A program made the position numbers and the translations under genes. Shown here one piece after another: positions 18,221 to 25,535 of a stretch of DNA of 64,000 bases (position 1 is its first letter; each line of letters begins with the position of its first letter). Origin of the DNA: Gammaproteobacteria bacterium (GTDB lineage Bacteria; Pseudomonadota; Gammaproteobacteria; Steroidobacterales; Steroidobacteraceae); contig DAHXNV010000008.1 in NCBI GenBank assembly GCA_027365225.1, positions 1 through 64,000 on the forward strand, read 5' to 3'. The notes beneath the pieces were generated by a model. It searched no databases and was not told the DNA's origin. It saw only the letters and a list, made by a program, of their open reading frames with translations.

Positions 18221-18281
18221 CGTTAAAATTCACCTCCGATCATAGCGGTTGCGCGCCGCGCGCGCGCGGGACTGATCCTGA

Positions 18282-19187
18282 ATGTATGCCATCGCGATTC
18301 ATGGCGGCGCCGGCGGGTTGCCGCGACAGCAGCTGCCGAGCGAGCAGCAACGGCGCTATCACGATGCCTTGGCCGCCGCGCTCGATTGCGGCTACGCGCT
18401 GCTCGAGGCCGGCGGCTCGAGTCTCGATGCGGTCATCGCGGCGGTCCGTCTCCTCGAGGACGATCCGCTGTTCAACGCGGGCCGGGGCGCAGCGCTTACG
18501 CGGGAAGGGATTGCGGAGCTCGACGCGGCCGTGATGGACGGCAGTACGCTGCGCGCCGGCGGCGTAGCGGCGGTGCGACACGTGAAGCATCCGATCGAGC
18601 TTGCCCGTCGCGTGATGGAAAAATCCCGGCACGTCCTGCTGGTCGGGGCGGGCGCCGAGGAATTCGCGCTCGAGGAGGGCTTCGAGCTGCTGCCCAATGC
18701 ATACTTCCGGACCGCCGAGCGTCGGGCCGAGTTGGATCTGTTGCGCAGCGGGCAGCACGTTTCGGAGCTGGTGCCGGCCCCGCACGGCACGGTCGGAGCG
18801 GTGGCGCGGGATGAGCACGGCAATCTGGCCGCGGCAACCTCCACCGGGGGCATGGGCAACAAGCGGCCGGGCCGGGTGGGTGATTCCCCGGTCATCGGCG
18901 CAGGGACCTACGCCCGAAACGGCGCATGCGCGGTCTCGGCCACCGGACACGGCGAGTACTTCATGCGCCTCGTGGCCGCCTATCACGTCTGCGCCGCGGT
19001 GGAGTACCGTGGGCTAGGCGTTCAGGAGGCGGTGCGCGAGACCATACACGAGCGCCTCGCCGGGCTCGGTGGCCGCGGCGGCATCATCGCCGTCGACGCC
19101 GGCGGGCGGATCGCCCTCGACTTCAACACCGAGGGCATGTTCCGTGGCGCCCGCGACTCCAGCGGCCGGCGCGAGATCGGCCTCTAG
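18282..19187 (+). CDS. iaaA: Isoaspartyl peptidase / L-asparaginase (plant type, Ntn hydrolase)
   Basis: The 301-residue proenzyme cleaves itself before the Thr of PHGTVGAVARD (about residue 168) to expose the N-terminal nucleophile. The conserved IHGGAGG start, NAGRGAALT and ELDAAVMDG, TSTGGMGNKRPGRVGDSP after the nucleophile, and the ATGHGE motif are all present. It removes isoaspartyl residues from dipeptides and hydrolyses asparagine. The family's normal length is kept. Its stop overlaps the convergent gene at 19184 by four bases. Confidence 0.9.
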   Translation: MYAIAIHGGAGGLPRQQLPSEQQRRYHDALAAALDCGYALLEAGGSSLDAVIAAVRLLEDDPLFNAGRGAALTREGIAELDAAVMDGSTLRAGGVAAVRHVKHPIELARRVMEKSRHVLLVGAGAEEFALEEGFELLPNAYFRTAERRAELDLLRSGQHVSELVPAPHGTVGAVARDEHGNLAAATSTGGMGNKRPGRVGDSPVIGAGTYARNGACAVSATGHGEYFMRLVAAYHVCAAVEYRGLGVQEAVRETIHERLAGLGGRGGIIAVDAGGRIALDFNTEGMFRGARDSSGRREIGL

Positions 19188-19846
19188 CCGGAATCTCTGT
19201 GACCGCCGCGATGCACGGCGGTGGCCAGCTCGGCGACCACCAGCCGTATCCCCTGCAGCCCGGCCCGCGTGTGGGCAATGCCGCCCTCGGCGGCACCCTG
19301 CACGAGATCGTCCCAGACCTCCGGCGCATCGAGCCAGCGGGGCCGCAGCCACCCTGCGGCGCGGCGGGCGAGCAGCAGCATGCGCAGGATCGACTGCTTG
19401 GCGATCTGCTGCGCGCACTGCGGATGCATGCCGAGCGCCAAGGGCGCATGGTTTGCGTAGCGCCCGGCGATCGACCACGCATAGCAGAGTACGAACTGTG
19501 CGCCCGTGATCGCCCGTGGCGTCGCGGACTGCGTCTCGTACTCGGCCTGTGGTGCGTCGCAGATCTGTGCGGACTCCAGATTCCGCCAGCGGCGCGGATC
19601 GGCAAATCCGGCGTCGAACAGCAGATACGGATGGCTGGCCAGGCGTCTGCGGGCCTCGGCGTCGAGTGCCAGCCATCGCTCGGCGATCCGGCATGCGGCC
19701 GGATTTACCGTTCCGGCGTGAGCCTGTTCCACGAGCACTTCCAGGCAGTAGGCGTTCAAGTCGGGCAGCGGCTCGACCACCTCGCGAGGCGGCTGTGGAA
19801 TCCAGGAACGGTACCCACTTATAGTATTCCAGTCATAATCGACCAT
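19184..19846 (-). CDS. Hypothetical protein beside an FlhC-like regulator
   Basis: I do not recognise this 220-residue protein. It has no signal peptide or membrane helix and is mostly helical, with tryptophan-rich segments (YRSWIPQPP; LRPRWLDAPEVWDDL). The start at 19846 is chosen because GGAGGG lies seven bases upstream; the frame extends to ATG 19927 without a ribosome site. It is divergent from the FlhC-like gene at 20026, so the pair may be co-regulated. Confidence 0.6.
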   Translation of the reverse strand: MVDYDWNTISGYRSWIPQPPREVVEPLPDLNAYCLEVLVEQAHAGTVNPAACRIAERWLALDAEARRRLASHPYLLFDAGFADPRRWRNLESAQICDAPQAEYETQSATPRAITGAQFVLCYAWSIAGRYANHAPLALGMHPQCAQQIAKQSILRMLLLARRAAGWLRPRWLDAPEVWDDLVQGAAEGGIAHTRAGLQGIRLVVAELATAVHRGGHRDSG

Positions 19847-20025
19847 TGAAAGACCCTCCGTGCAACCCTCCCCACGCGGATCATGGTAGCTCTCGGGCAG
19901 TGGTTCCCACTGCTGCATTTCTGTCATTTTTCGCAGCTAAGTGAGATTGTTCTTTTCTGGAATTGGCCGAGAATGTGCCGCGTGGGCCGCAGTCGCGGCA
20001 TAAAAATTACGGGGAAGGAACGGAT

Positions 20026-20589
20026 ATGCGTATCGTGGAAGATCGCTATGAGGGGGAACTGCAGAACTTTCATCTAGCTCTGCGGCTCGTTCTGCGCGAG
20101 GCTCGCACGCGGACCATCCGCCTGTACACGGGTCTCACGGATCACCGGATCCGCCGGTTGTGGCAGCGCTACTGCGGCGGCTCGCGGGGTCTGGCGCGCC
20201 ACCGCGGCAAATCGCCGCACCAGGCCAGCTACTTCGTCCGCTCGGTGCGTGTGCGCGAGGAAGCTTCGGTGCTCGCCGCGGCCTACTGCGCCTACGGGCT
20301 GACCCGCGAGGAGCAGGTGCCGGGACAGCCGGATGCCGTGCCGAATGTGGTCATGGGTATGCTGCTCAGCGATATCTTTGACTACTACTCGGCCATGGCG
20401 CGCAAGCCGGCGGTGTCGTTCGAGCACGCGGTGTTTCTGTCCCAGTGCTTGCGCGAGGGCAATGAGCTTGCGGTGCGCCGCTGCGCCAAGTGCCACGGGC
20501 ACATGGTGGTGGAGCGCTTCCCGGTCCGGGACCGCTGGTGCGACCATTGTGTCGCCCACAGGGGCGCGCCGCATACCCCCGGAGGCTGA
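20026..20589 (+). CDS. FlhC-like zinc-binding transcriptional regulator
   Basis: This 187-residue protein shows the FlhC layout: an N-terminal helical region (LALRLVLREARTRTIRLYTG) with TDHRIRRLWQRYCGG in place of the LSRxRLxRLYKE segment, a middle helical part, and a C-terminal zinc site of two CxxC pairs (RCAKCHG about 151-157 and RWCDHC about 168-173). FlhC normally pairs with FlhD to activate flagellar class II genes. No flhD or flagellar gene is in the window, so this may be a stand-alone FlhC-type activator. ATG 20026 follows AAGGAA at six bases. The identification rests on motif layout, not on a search. Confidence 0.5.
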   Translation: MRIVEDRYEGELQNFHLALRLVLREARTRTIRLYTGLTDHRIRRLWQRYCGGSRGLARHRGKSPHQASYFVRSVRVREEASVLAAAYCAYGLTREEQVPGQPDAVPNVVMGMLLSDIFDYYSAMARKPAVSFEHAVFLSQCLREGNELAVRRCAKCHGHMVVERFPVRDRWCDHCVAHRGAPHTPGG

Positions 20590-20613
20590 CGCACGCGCGC
20601 TGTCCCGTCATCC

Positions 20614-21510
20614 ATGCTGGCTCGTCCGATTTTCTTTTCCGGTGCGTATCTCGACCGTCGCACCGAGGCTCGAGAGCAGACGGATTGGCTGGGCAGCGCG
20701 CTTGCCGACCCGCACACGCAGTTCCTGCTGGTCCGCGACAGCACCCCGCTGCTGTTCGGTGGACCGGAGCCGCGCATCGCGTTCGTCAGCGGGCGGCATC
20801 CGGCGGTGGCGGCCGCCGAGGCACACCAGTTCGTGCTGCTCGGATGGTTCCGGCAGCGGCGCTGTGTGCTGCTGATGCTCGCGCCCGAATGGCAGGACAT
20901 CGACCTGCCCGAGGGCGCGGGCTTCCAGGAGTTGCGCGCCCTGTCGCCACAGCTCGCGCCAGAGCAAGCGGGCCTGGGGGCGTGCGCCCGGGCGCTGTCG
21001 ATCTGGCGCGCACGGCAGCGCTATTGCGGGGTCTGCGGGGCGCCCACCGCGCCGGCCCGGGCCGGCCACAGCGTGGTCTGCGCCGACAAGCGGTGTGGGC
21101 ATGAGTTCTTCCCGCGTCTCGAGCCGGCCATCATCGTGCTCGTCACCGATGGCGAGCATGCGCTCCTCGGCCGCCAGCACGCTTGGGAGCCGGGGCGCTA
21201 CTCGACGATCGCCGGCTTCGTCGAGCCGGGTGAGAGCCTCGAGGACACCGTGCGCCGCGAGGTGATGGAGGAAACGGGTATCCAGGTGCTCTCCACTTGC
21301 TACGACGGGTCCCAACCCTGGCCGTTTCCCGCCTCGCTCATGGTCGGCTTCCAGGCCGTTGCCGCGCCCGGGGCGGTGCGCGTCGGTGGCGAACTTCAGG
21401 ACGCCCGCTGGTTCACACGCGCCGAGCTCGGCGGCGGTGCTGTCCGGCTGCCGCCGGTCTATTCGATCTCCCGGCGGCTCATCGACGCGTGGCTGGGAGC
21501 GCATCCCTAG
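20614..21510 (+). CDS. nudC: NADH pyrophosphatase / RNA de-NADding Nudix hydrolase
   Basis: This 298-residue protein has a zinc ribbon (CGVCGAP...CGHEFFPR, about 137-170) joined to a Nudix domain. The Nudix box runs from GFVEPGE through REVMEETG. The NudC-specific SQPWPFPAS follows it. NudC cleaves NADH to NMNH and AMP and removes NAD caps from RNA. Length and domain order are normal. Its stop codon shares one base with the start of the next gene. Confidence 0.93.
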   Translation: MLARPIFFSGAYLDRRTEAREQTDWLGSALADPHTQFLLVRDSTPLLFGGPEPRIAFVSGRHPAVAAAEAHQFVLLGWFRQRRCVLLMLAPEWQDIDLPEGAGFQELRALSPQLAPEQAGLGACARALSIWRARQRYCGVCGAPTAPARAGHSVVCADKRCGHEFFPRLEPAIIVLVTDGEHALLGRQHAWEPGRYSTIAGFVEPGESLEDTVRREVMEETGIQVLSTCYDGSQPWPFPASLMVGFQAVAAPGAVRVGGELQDARWFTRAELGGGAVRLPPVYSISRRLIDAWLGAHP

Positions 21511-22295
21511 TGTGTCTGCTGGTGCTGGCCTGGTGTGTCCACCCCCGCTATCGGCTGATCGTGGCGGCGAACCGGGACGAGTATCACGATCGCCCGGCGG
21601 CGGCGCTCGCGCCATGGCCGGCGCCCGATGCGTTTCTGGCCGGCCGTGATCTGCGCGCGGGCGGTACTTGGCTCGGCATCGATCGCGGGCGCCGCTTCGG
21701 CGTCATCACCAACTACCGCGACCTGCACCAGGCTCCGCTCGGGGCGCCCTCGCGCGGCGGGCTGATCCCCGATTTCCTGCGCGGCACGAGCGGCGCGGCC
21801 GAGTATCTGCGCGCGGTCGAGCCGCGCGCAGCCGATTATGGCGGCTTCAATCTGCTGCTCGCTGACGGCGAGTCCCTGTGGTACGCCTCGAACCGAGCGC
21901 AACCTTTCGCGCGCCGGCTGGAGCCGGGCGTTTACGGCCTTTCCAACGAGCAGCTCGATGCGCCCTGGCCGAAGGTCCTGCGGGTGCGCCGTAGCTTCGA
22001 GCAGTGGCTGGCGTCGTCCGCCGCGCAAGCCGAGCCGGCTGACCTGCTGGCGCTGCTCGATGATCGGCGCCCGGCCGAGGAGAGCGAGTCCGCGCTGACG
22101 CAGGCCGAACCGCTCGGCTGGGCGCGAGTCCTCTCCGCGCCGTTCGTCGAGCACCCCGAATTCGGCACGCGCTGCTCCACCGCCGTGCTGCTCGAGCACG
22201 ACGGCGCTCTGCGGATCAGCGAGCGACGCTTCGATCGCTCGGGTCGCTATGCCGGCGAGGCGCAATACCGCCTGCGCGCCGCCGAGTGGTGTTGA
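21510..22295 (+). CDS. TANGO2/NRDE family protein
   Basis: This 261-residue protein starts with GTG overlapping the nudC stop (TAGTG), giving MCLLVLAWCVHPRYRLIVAANRDE, the NRDE motif that names the family. GTWLGI, FGVITNYRD, GFNLLLADG and YGLSNEQLDAPWPKV are conserved. TANGO2 proteins are Ntn-fold-like proteins implicated in haem or lipid handling; the enzymatic role is unsettled. The tight overlap with nudC suggests translational coupling. Confidence 0.88.
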   Translation: MCLLVLAWCVHPRYRLIVAANRDEYHDRPAAALAPWPAPDAFLAGRDLRAGGTWLGIDRGRRFGVITNYRDLHQAPLGAPSRGGLIPDFLRGTSGAAEYLRAVEPRAADYGGFNLLLADGESLWYASNRAQPFARRLEPGVYGLSNEQLDAPWPKVLRVRRSFEQWLASSAAQAEPADLLALLDDRRPAEESESALTQAEPLGWARVLSAPFVEHPEFGTRCSTAVLLEHDGALRISERRFDRSGRYAGEAQYRLRAAEWC

Positions 22296-22339
22296 GGGAG
22301 CCCGAACCCGCCCATCGCCGGCGGTCATAACAGATTACA

Positions 22340-22689
22340 ATGACTCGCTTGACGCCGAGCCGATTCGGGCCGCAAGGGTGGATGGCGAGTCGCAATCCGT
22401 TTTGCGGGACTGTGCTGGCGCGGCTCTGCGGCGCACTGGTGTTGGTGCTCGTGAGCGTCGCGGCTCATGCCAACATCGCACTGACCGTCCGTGGCGTGGG
22501 CGGCGAGGTCCGTGCGAGCGGCATCGTGGCTGTCGCCTGGCGCTGGTCCCTTCATCGGCCATCAATCTGCGTTACATCTTGGGCAATCACTGGACGCTGC
22601 GCCTGCGGGCCGGGCAGGGCAAGACGCTCGGGATGCGCAAGAGCGGGACGATCGGCGGGCTGGATCTGATGTTCACCGCGATCAAATGA
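22340..22689 (+). pseudogene. Frameshifted remnant: TamA N-terminus fused to TamB C-terminus (deletion scar)
   Basis: In one frame (from 22340, or ATG 22382) there is a signal peptide ending HANIA, then LTVRGVGGEVRASGI, like the start of TamA (signal plus first POTRA strand). A second frame, opening near 22550, reads INLRYILGNHWTLRLRAG and ends GGLDLMFTAIK at 22689. This resembles the last strands of TamB, whose members end with an LRY-x-L-S-x-x-W...vDLxYT pattern. The genes tamA and tamB are normally adjacent. The simplest reading is one deletion of several kilobases that joined the ends out of frame. The identification is from pattern resemblance only. Confidence 0.45.
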
Positions 22690-22704
22690 GGGCCGGACGA
22701 GGGC

Positions 22705-22732
22705 TTGACGTCCGTGAATTAATATGCACAAT
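22705..22732 (+). promoter_or_regulatory. Predicted sigma-70 promoter of the arg operon
   Basis: TTGACG (22705-22710), a 16-base spacer and CACAAT (22727-22732) lie 43 bases upstream of argR. The first ARG box covers the spacer and the start of the -10 element, and the second lies just downstream, the usual geometry for ArgR repression. Confidence 0.55.
22715..22728 (+). promoter_or_regulatory. ARG box 1 (ArgR operator)
   Basis: TGAATTAATATGCA matches the ArgR half-site pair TGAATWWWWATTCA at 13 of 14 positions. It overlaps the predicted -10 region of argR. Confidence 0.75.
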
Positions 22733-22735
22733 GCG

Positions 22736-22749
22736 TGCACTTTTATGCA
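22736..22749 (+). promoter_or_regulatory. ARG box 2 (ArgR operator)
   Basis: TGCACTTTTATGCA matches the ARG consensus at 11 of 14 positions. It begins exactly 21 bases after box 1, the standard 18-bp box plus 3-bp spacing that lets one ArgR hexamer bind both. Confidence 0.72.
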
Positions 22750-22774
22750 AAAGACCACGGTTGCCTAACCTCCC

Positions 22775-23221
22775 ATGGACGCCCAGCAGCTCGAGCGGCG
22801 CCGGACCATCCTGCGCATCCTGCGCAGCGGCGTGGTCCATCGTCAGGCGGACCTGACGCGACTGCTGCGTGAGCAGGGGTACGAGGTGACCCAGTCCTCC
22901 GTCAGCCGCGACCTGCGCGATCTCGGGGTGTTCAAGGCGAGCGGCCGCTATGTGCTGCCTCCGGAGGAACTCACGCGTGCCCAGGGCGATTTCGCGATGC
23001 TCGGTCAGTTCGTACGCGGCTTGCGGCGCGCGGGCGCTTCCCTTGCCGTACTGCGCACCACCACGGGCGCGGCGCAGAGTGTTGCGGTCGCCATCGACCG
23101 CGCCGATTGGCCGGAGGTCGCCGGTACCCTGTCCGGCGACGACACCATTTTCATAGCCACCGCCTCAGCGCGCGCGCAGGACGAGCTTGTCGCTCGGCTG
23201 CAGGCGCTTTTTCGGATTTAG
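22775..23221 (+). CDS. argR: Arginine repressor
   Basis: This 148-residue protein has an N-terminal winged helix (VTQSSVSRDLRDLGVFK as the recognition region, about 42-58). Its C-terminal oligomerisation and arginine-binding domain contains the GDDTIF motif (about 124-129). With arginine bound it hexamerises and binds paired ARG boxes. It is the first gene of the operon, four bases before argG, and two ARG boxes lie directly upstream, so it should repress itself and the whole arginine pathway. Confidence 0.93.
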   Translation: MDAQQLERRRTILRILRSGVVHRQADLTRLLREQGYEVTQSSVSRDLRDLGVFKASGRYVLPPEELTRAQGDFAMLGQFVRGLRRAGASLAVLRTTTGAAQSVAVAIDRADWPEVAGTLSGDDTIFIATASARAQDELVARLQALFRI

Positions 23222-23224
23222 CCC

Positions 23225-24457
23225 ATGACCACAGCCTCCACCGCGGGCGAGCAGCCCATTGTTCTTGCGTATTCCGGTGGCCTCGACACCTCGTTCCTGG
23301 TGCCGTGGCTGACCGAGACCTACCGCCGGCCGGTCATCACCGTGACGGTGGATACCGGCGGGATCGACGCCGAGGCGGCGCGCACGCTCGCGGAGCGAGC
23401 CCGCGCGCTGGGGGCGATCGAGCATCATCAGGTCGATGCGCGCGCCCAGTACTTCGAGCAGGTGCTGCGCTTCCTGATCATGGGCAATGTCCGGCGCGGG
23501 CAGGTGTATCCCCTGTGCGTGGGGGCCGAGCGGGTGATGCAAGCGCAGACCCTCGCCCACATGGCGCGCCAGCTCGGCACCTCCATGATCGCCCACGGCT
23601 GCACCGCGGCCGGCAACGATCAGGTGCGCTTCGAGGTCGCGCTGCGCACGCTCGCGCCGGAACTCGAGGTCCTTGCCCCGGTGCGCGATCACGCCTTCAA
23701 GCGGCCGCAAGAACTCGCGTTCCTGCAGGAGCGCGCTCTGCCGGTGCCACCGTTCGGCGCGGCGTACTCGATCAACCGTGGCCTGTGGGGCGTGACCATC
23801 GGCGGCCAGGAGACCCTGACCTCCTCGGGGGGCATTCCCGAACACGCCTGGGTTCTCACGCGCGAGGCGTTCACCCGGCCGCGGCCGCCCGAGCACCATG
23901 TCATCGCCTTCGAGCGTGGCCGGCCGACGGCCCTCGACGACCGCGCGCTCGAGCCGGTGGCGCTGATCGAGGCGCTGGAGTCGATCGCCGCGCCGTTCGG
24001 CATTGGCCGGGGCATCCACCTCGGCGATACCATCATCGGCACCAAGGGCCGGGTCGCTTTCGAGGCGCCGGCCGCCGAGGTGCTGCTCACCGCGCATCGC
24101 GAGCTCGAGAAGCTCGTCCTGACCGGTCGCCAGCAGCGCATCAAGGAGCTGCTTGCTCAACCCTACGGCGACCTGGTGCACGAGGGGCAGCTGCTCGACC
24201 CGGTCTGCCGCGACATCGAGGCGCTGCTCGAGTCCTCGCAGGCGCGCGTGACCGGCTCGGTACGCGTGGCGCTGCGTCCGGGCAATCTCTTCATCGAGGG
24301 CGTCGAGTCGCCGCACTCGCTGATGAGCGCCTCCAAGGGTGTCTACGGCGAATCGGCCGGCGAGTGGACGGCGCGCGACGCGCTCGGCTTTTCCAAGATC
24401 GTCGCGCTGAGCGGCGTGTTTCACCGGCGCGCCGGCGCGCCGGGCGAGAGCGCCTGA
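23225..24457 (+). CDS. argG: Argininosuccinate synthase
   Basis: This 410-residue protein joins citrulline and aspartate with ATP. It has the N-type ATP pyrophosphatase loop YSGGLDTS (about 16-23), AHGCTAAGNDQVRF, and YSINRGLWGVTIGG for substrate binding. The segments GNVRRGQVYPLCVGAER and LAPELEVLAPVRD resemble the Bacteroidetes-type ArgG more than the E. coli or Xanthomonas enzymes as I recall them. It lies between argR and gene X with gaps of four and one bases, so it is in the same transcript. Confidence 0.92.
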   Translation: MTTASTAGEQPIVLAYSGGLDTSFLVPWLTETYRRPVITVTVDTGGIDAEAARTLAERARALGAIEHHQVDARAQYFEQVLRFLIMGNVRRGQVYPLCVGAERVMQAQTLAHMARQLGTSMIAHGCTAAGNDQVRFEVALRTLAPELEVLAPVRDHAFKRPQELAFLQERALPVPPFGAAYSINRGLWGVTIGGQETLTSSGGIPEHAWVLTREAFTRPRPPEHHVIAFERGRPTALDDRALEPVALIEALESIAAPFGIGRGIHLGDTIIGTKGRVAFEAPAAEVLLTAHRELEKLVLTGRQQRIKELLAQPYGDLVHEGQLLDPVCRDIEALLESSQARVTGSVRVALRPGNLFIEGVESPHSLMSASKGVYGESAGEWTARDALGFSKIVALSGVFHRRAGAPGESA

Positions 24458-24458
24458 G

Positions 24459-25535
24459 ATGGCCAACGGCATGCGCAGCGTCGTCGTCGACAAGATCGCC
24501 TCGGTGGCCCAAGCGTGCGGCCTTTCGCACGAGGTGCGCGTCGCGGCCGACATCCCGGCCGAGGAGGGCGTGGTGATCGTGGTCGAGGTGCTGACCAACA
24601 AGTCGACGTACAATCAACTGGAACTGAGCAGCGGCCGCATGGCCAAGGTGCGCAAGGGCGATGTCGTGGTCGGCGCGCTGGGGCACCGCAAGGCCCTGTT
24701 CGGCTATTCGGGCCACATCCCGCCGGCGGTCAAGGTCGGCGACGTGATACAGATGCTCAACATCGGCGGGGTGCTCGGGGTGTGCGATTCGATCAACCCC
24801 GACAAGGGCCAGCCGTTCGACTGCCGGGTGATCGGCGTCGTGCTGCGCTTTCCCTACCTCGGCGAGCGCATCGGTGTGCCGGCTCGGGCTGGACACCGCA
24901 AGCTCGATCCGTCGGCGCGTTTGGAGACCCTCAACGTCCCGGTCGTGGCGCTCGCCGGAACGTGCATGGAGGCCGGCAAGACCGCAGCCGCCTGTGCCGT
25001 GATCAGCCGCATGCGCCATCGCGGCCTGACGATCGATGCGTTCAAGGCTACGGGCGTCTCGCTGCGGCGCGACATTCTCGCCATGGAGGATGCCGGCGCG
25101 CGCCGCTCCGCAATCTTCACGGATTTCGGCGTCGTCACCACCACGCGCGGCAACGGCCCGGCGCTGACCCGGGCGATGCTGACCGAACTCGCCGCCGGCA
25201 AGCCTGACGTGATCGTGTTCGAGCTGGGCGACGGCATTCTCGGCACCTACGGCGTGGATGCCATCCTGGAGTGTCCCGACATCCGCGCCGTGCTGACCGG
25301 CGTGGTGCTTTCGGCCAACGATCCGGTGGCGGCCTGGGGCGGCGTGAAGCTGCTGCGCGAGCGCTTCGAGATCGAGCCGTGTGTGGTGACCGGACCGGCC
25401 ACCGACAACCAGGTCGGTGTCGATCTGATCACGGATCAGCTGCGGGTGCCGGCGTTCAACGCCATCAGCAGCGGTGCGCAACTGGGCGAGCATGTCATGC
25501 AGGCCGTCGGCCTGGCGCGCCAAGGCGAGCCATGA
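24459..25535 (+). CDS. P-loop protein of DUF1611/DgcN type inside the arginine operon (gene X), candidate acyl-glutamate synthase
   Basis: This 358-residue soluble protein has two halves. The N-terminal half (about 1-160) is conserved-looking: VVVEVLTNKSTYNQ, GHRKALFGYSGHIP, GGVLGVCDSINPDKG. The C-terminal half holds a P-loop at 167-175 (GTCMEAGKT), FKATGVSLRRD, EDAGA and FELGDGILGTYGVDAIL. This layout resembles DUF1611, whose member DgcN, as I recall, N-acetylates D-glutamate. It starts one base after argG and overlaps argC by ATGA, so it is translated with the arginine enzymes. No other acylglutamate synthase is present in the operon. A role in making N-acyl-L-glutamate is therefore an attractive hypothesis, but it is unproven; an assembly or regulatory GTPase is the alternative. 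Confidence 0.6.
   Translation: MANGMRSVVVDKIASVAQACGLSHEVRVAADIPAEEGVVIVVEVLTNKSTYNQLELSSGRMAKVRKGDVVVGALGHRKALFGYSGHIPPAVKVGDVIQMLNIGGVLGVCDSINPDKGQPFDCRVIGVVLRFPYLGERIGVPARAGHRKLDPSARLETLNVPVVALAGTCMEAGKTAAACAVISRMRHRGLTIDAFKATGVSLRRDILAMEDAGARRSAIFTDFGVVTTTRGNGPALTRAMLTELAAGKPDVIVFELGDGILGTYGVDAILECPDIRAVLTGVVLSANDPVAAWGGVKLLRERFEIEPCVVTGPATDNQVGVDLITDQLRVPAFNAISSGAQLGEHVMQAVGLARQGEP

Noticed and set aside
19965-19980. Sigma-54-like GG-N10-GC element on the minus strand before the unknown gene at 19184
   Set aside because: Only GGCAC and GC match; the TT before GC and the flanking bases do not. Too weak to list as a feature.
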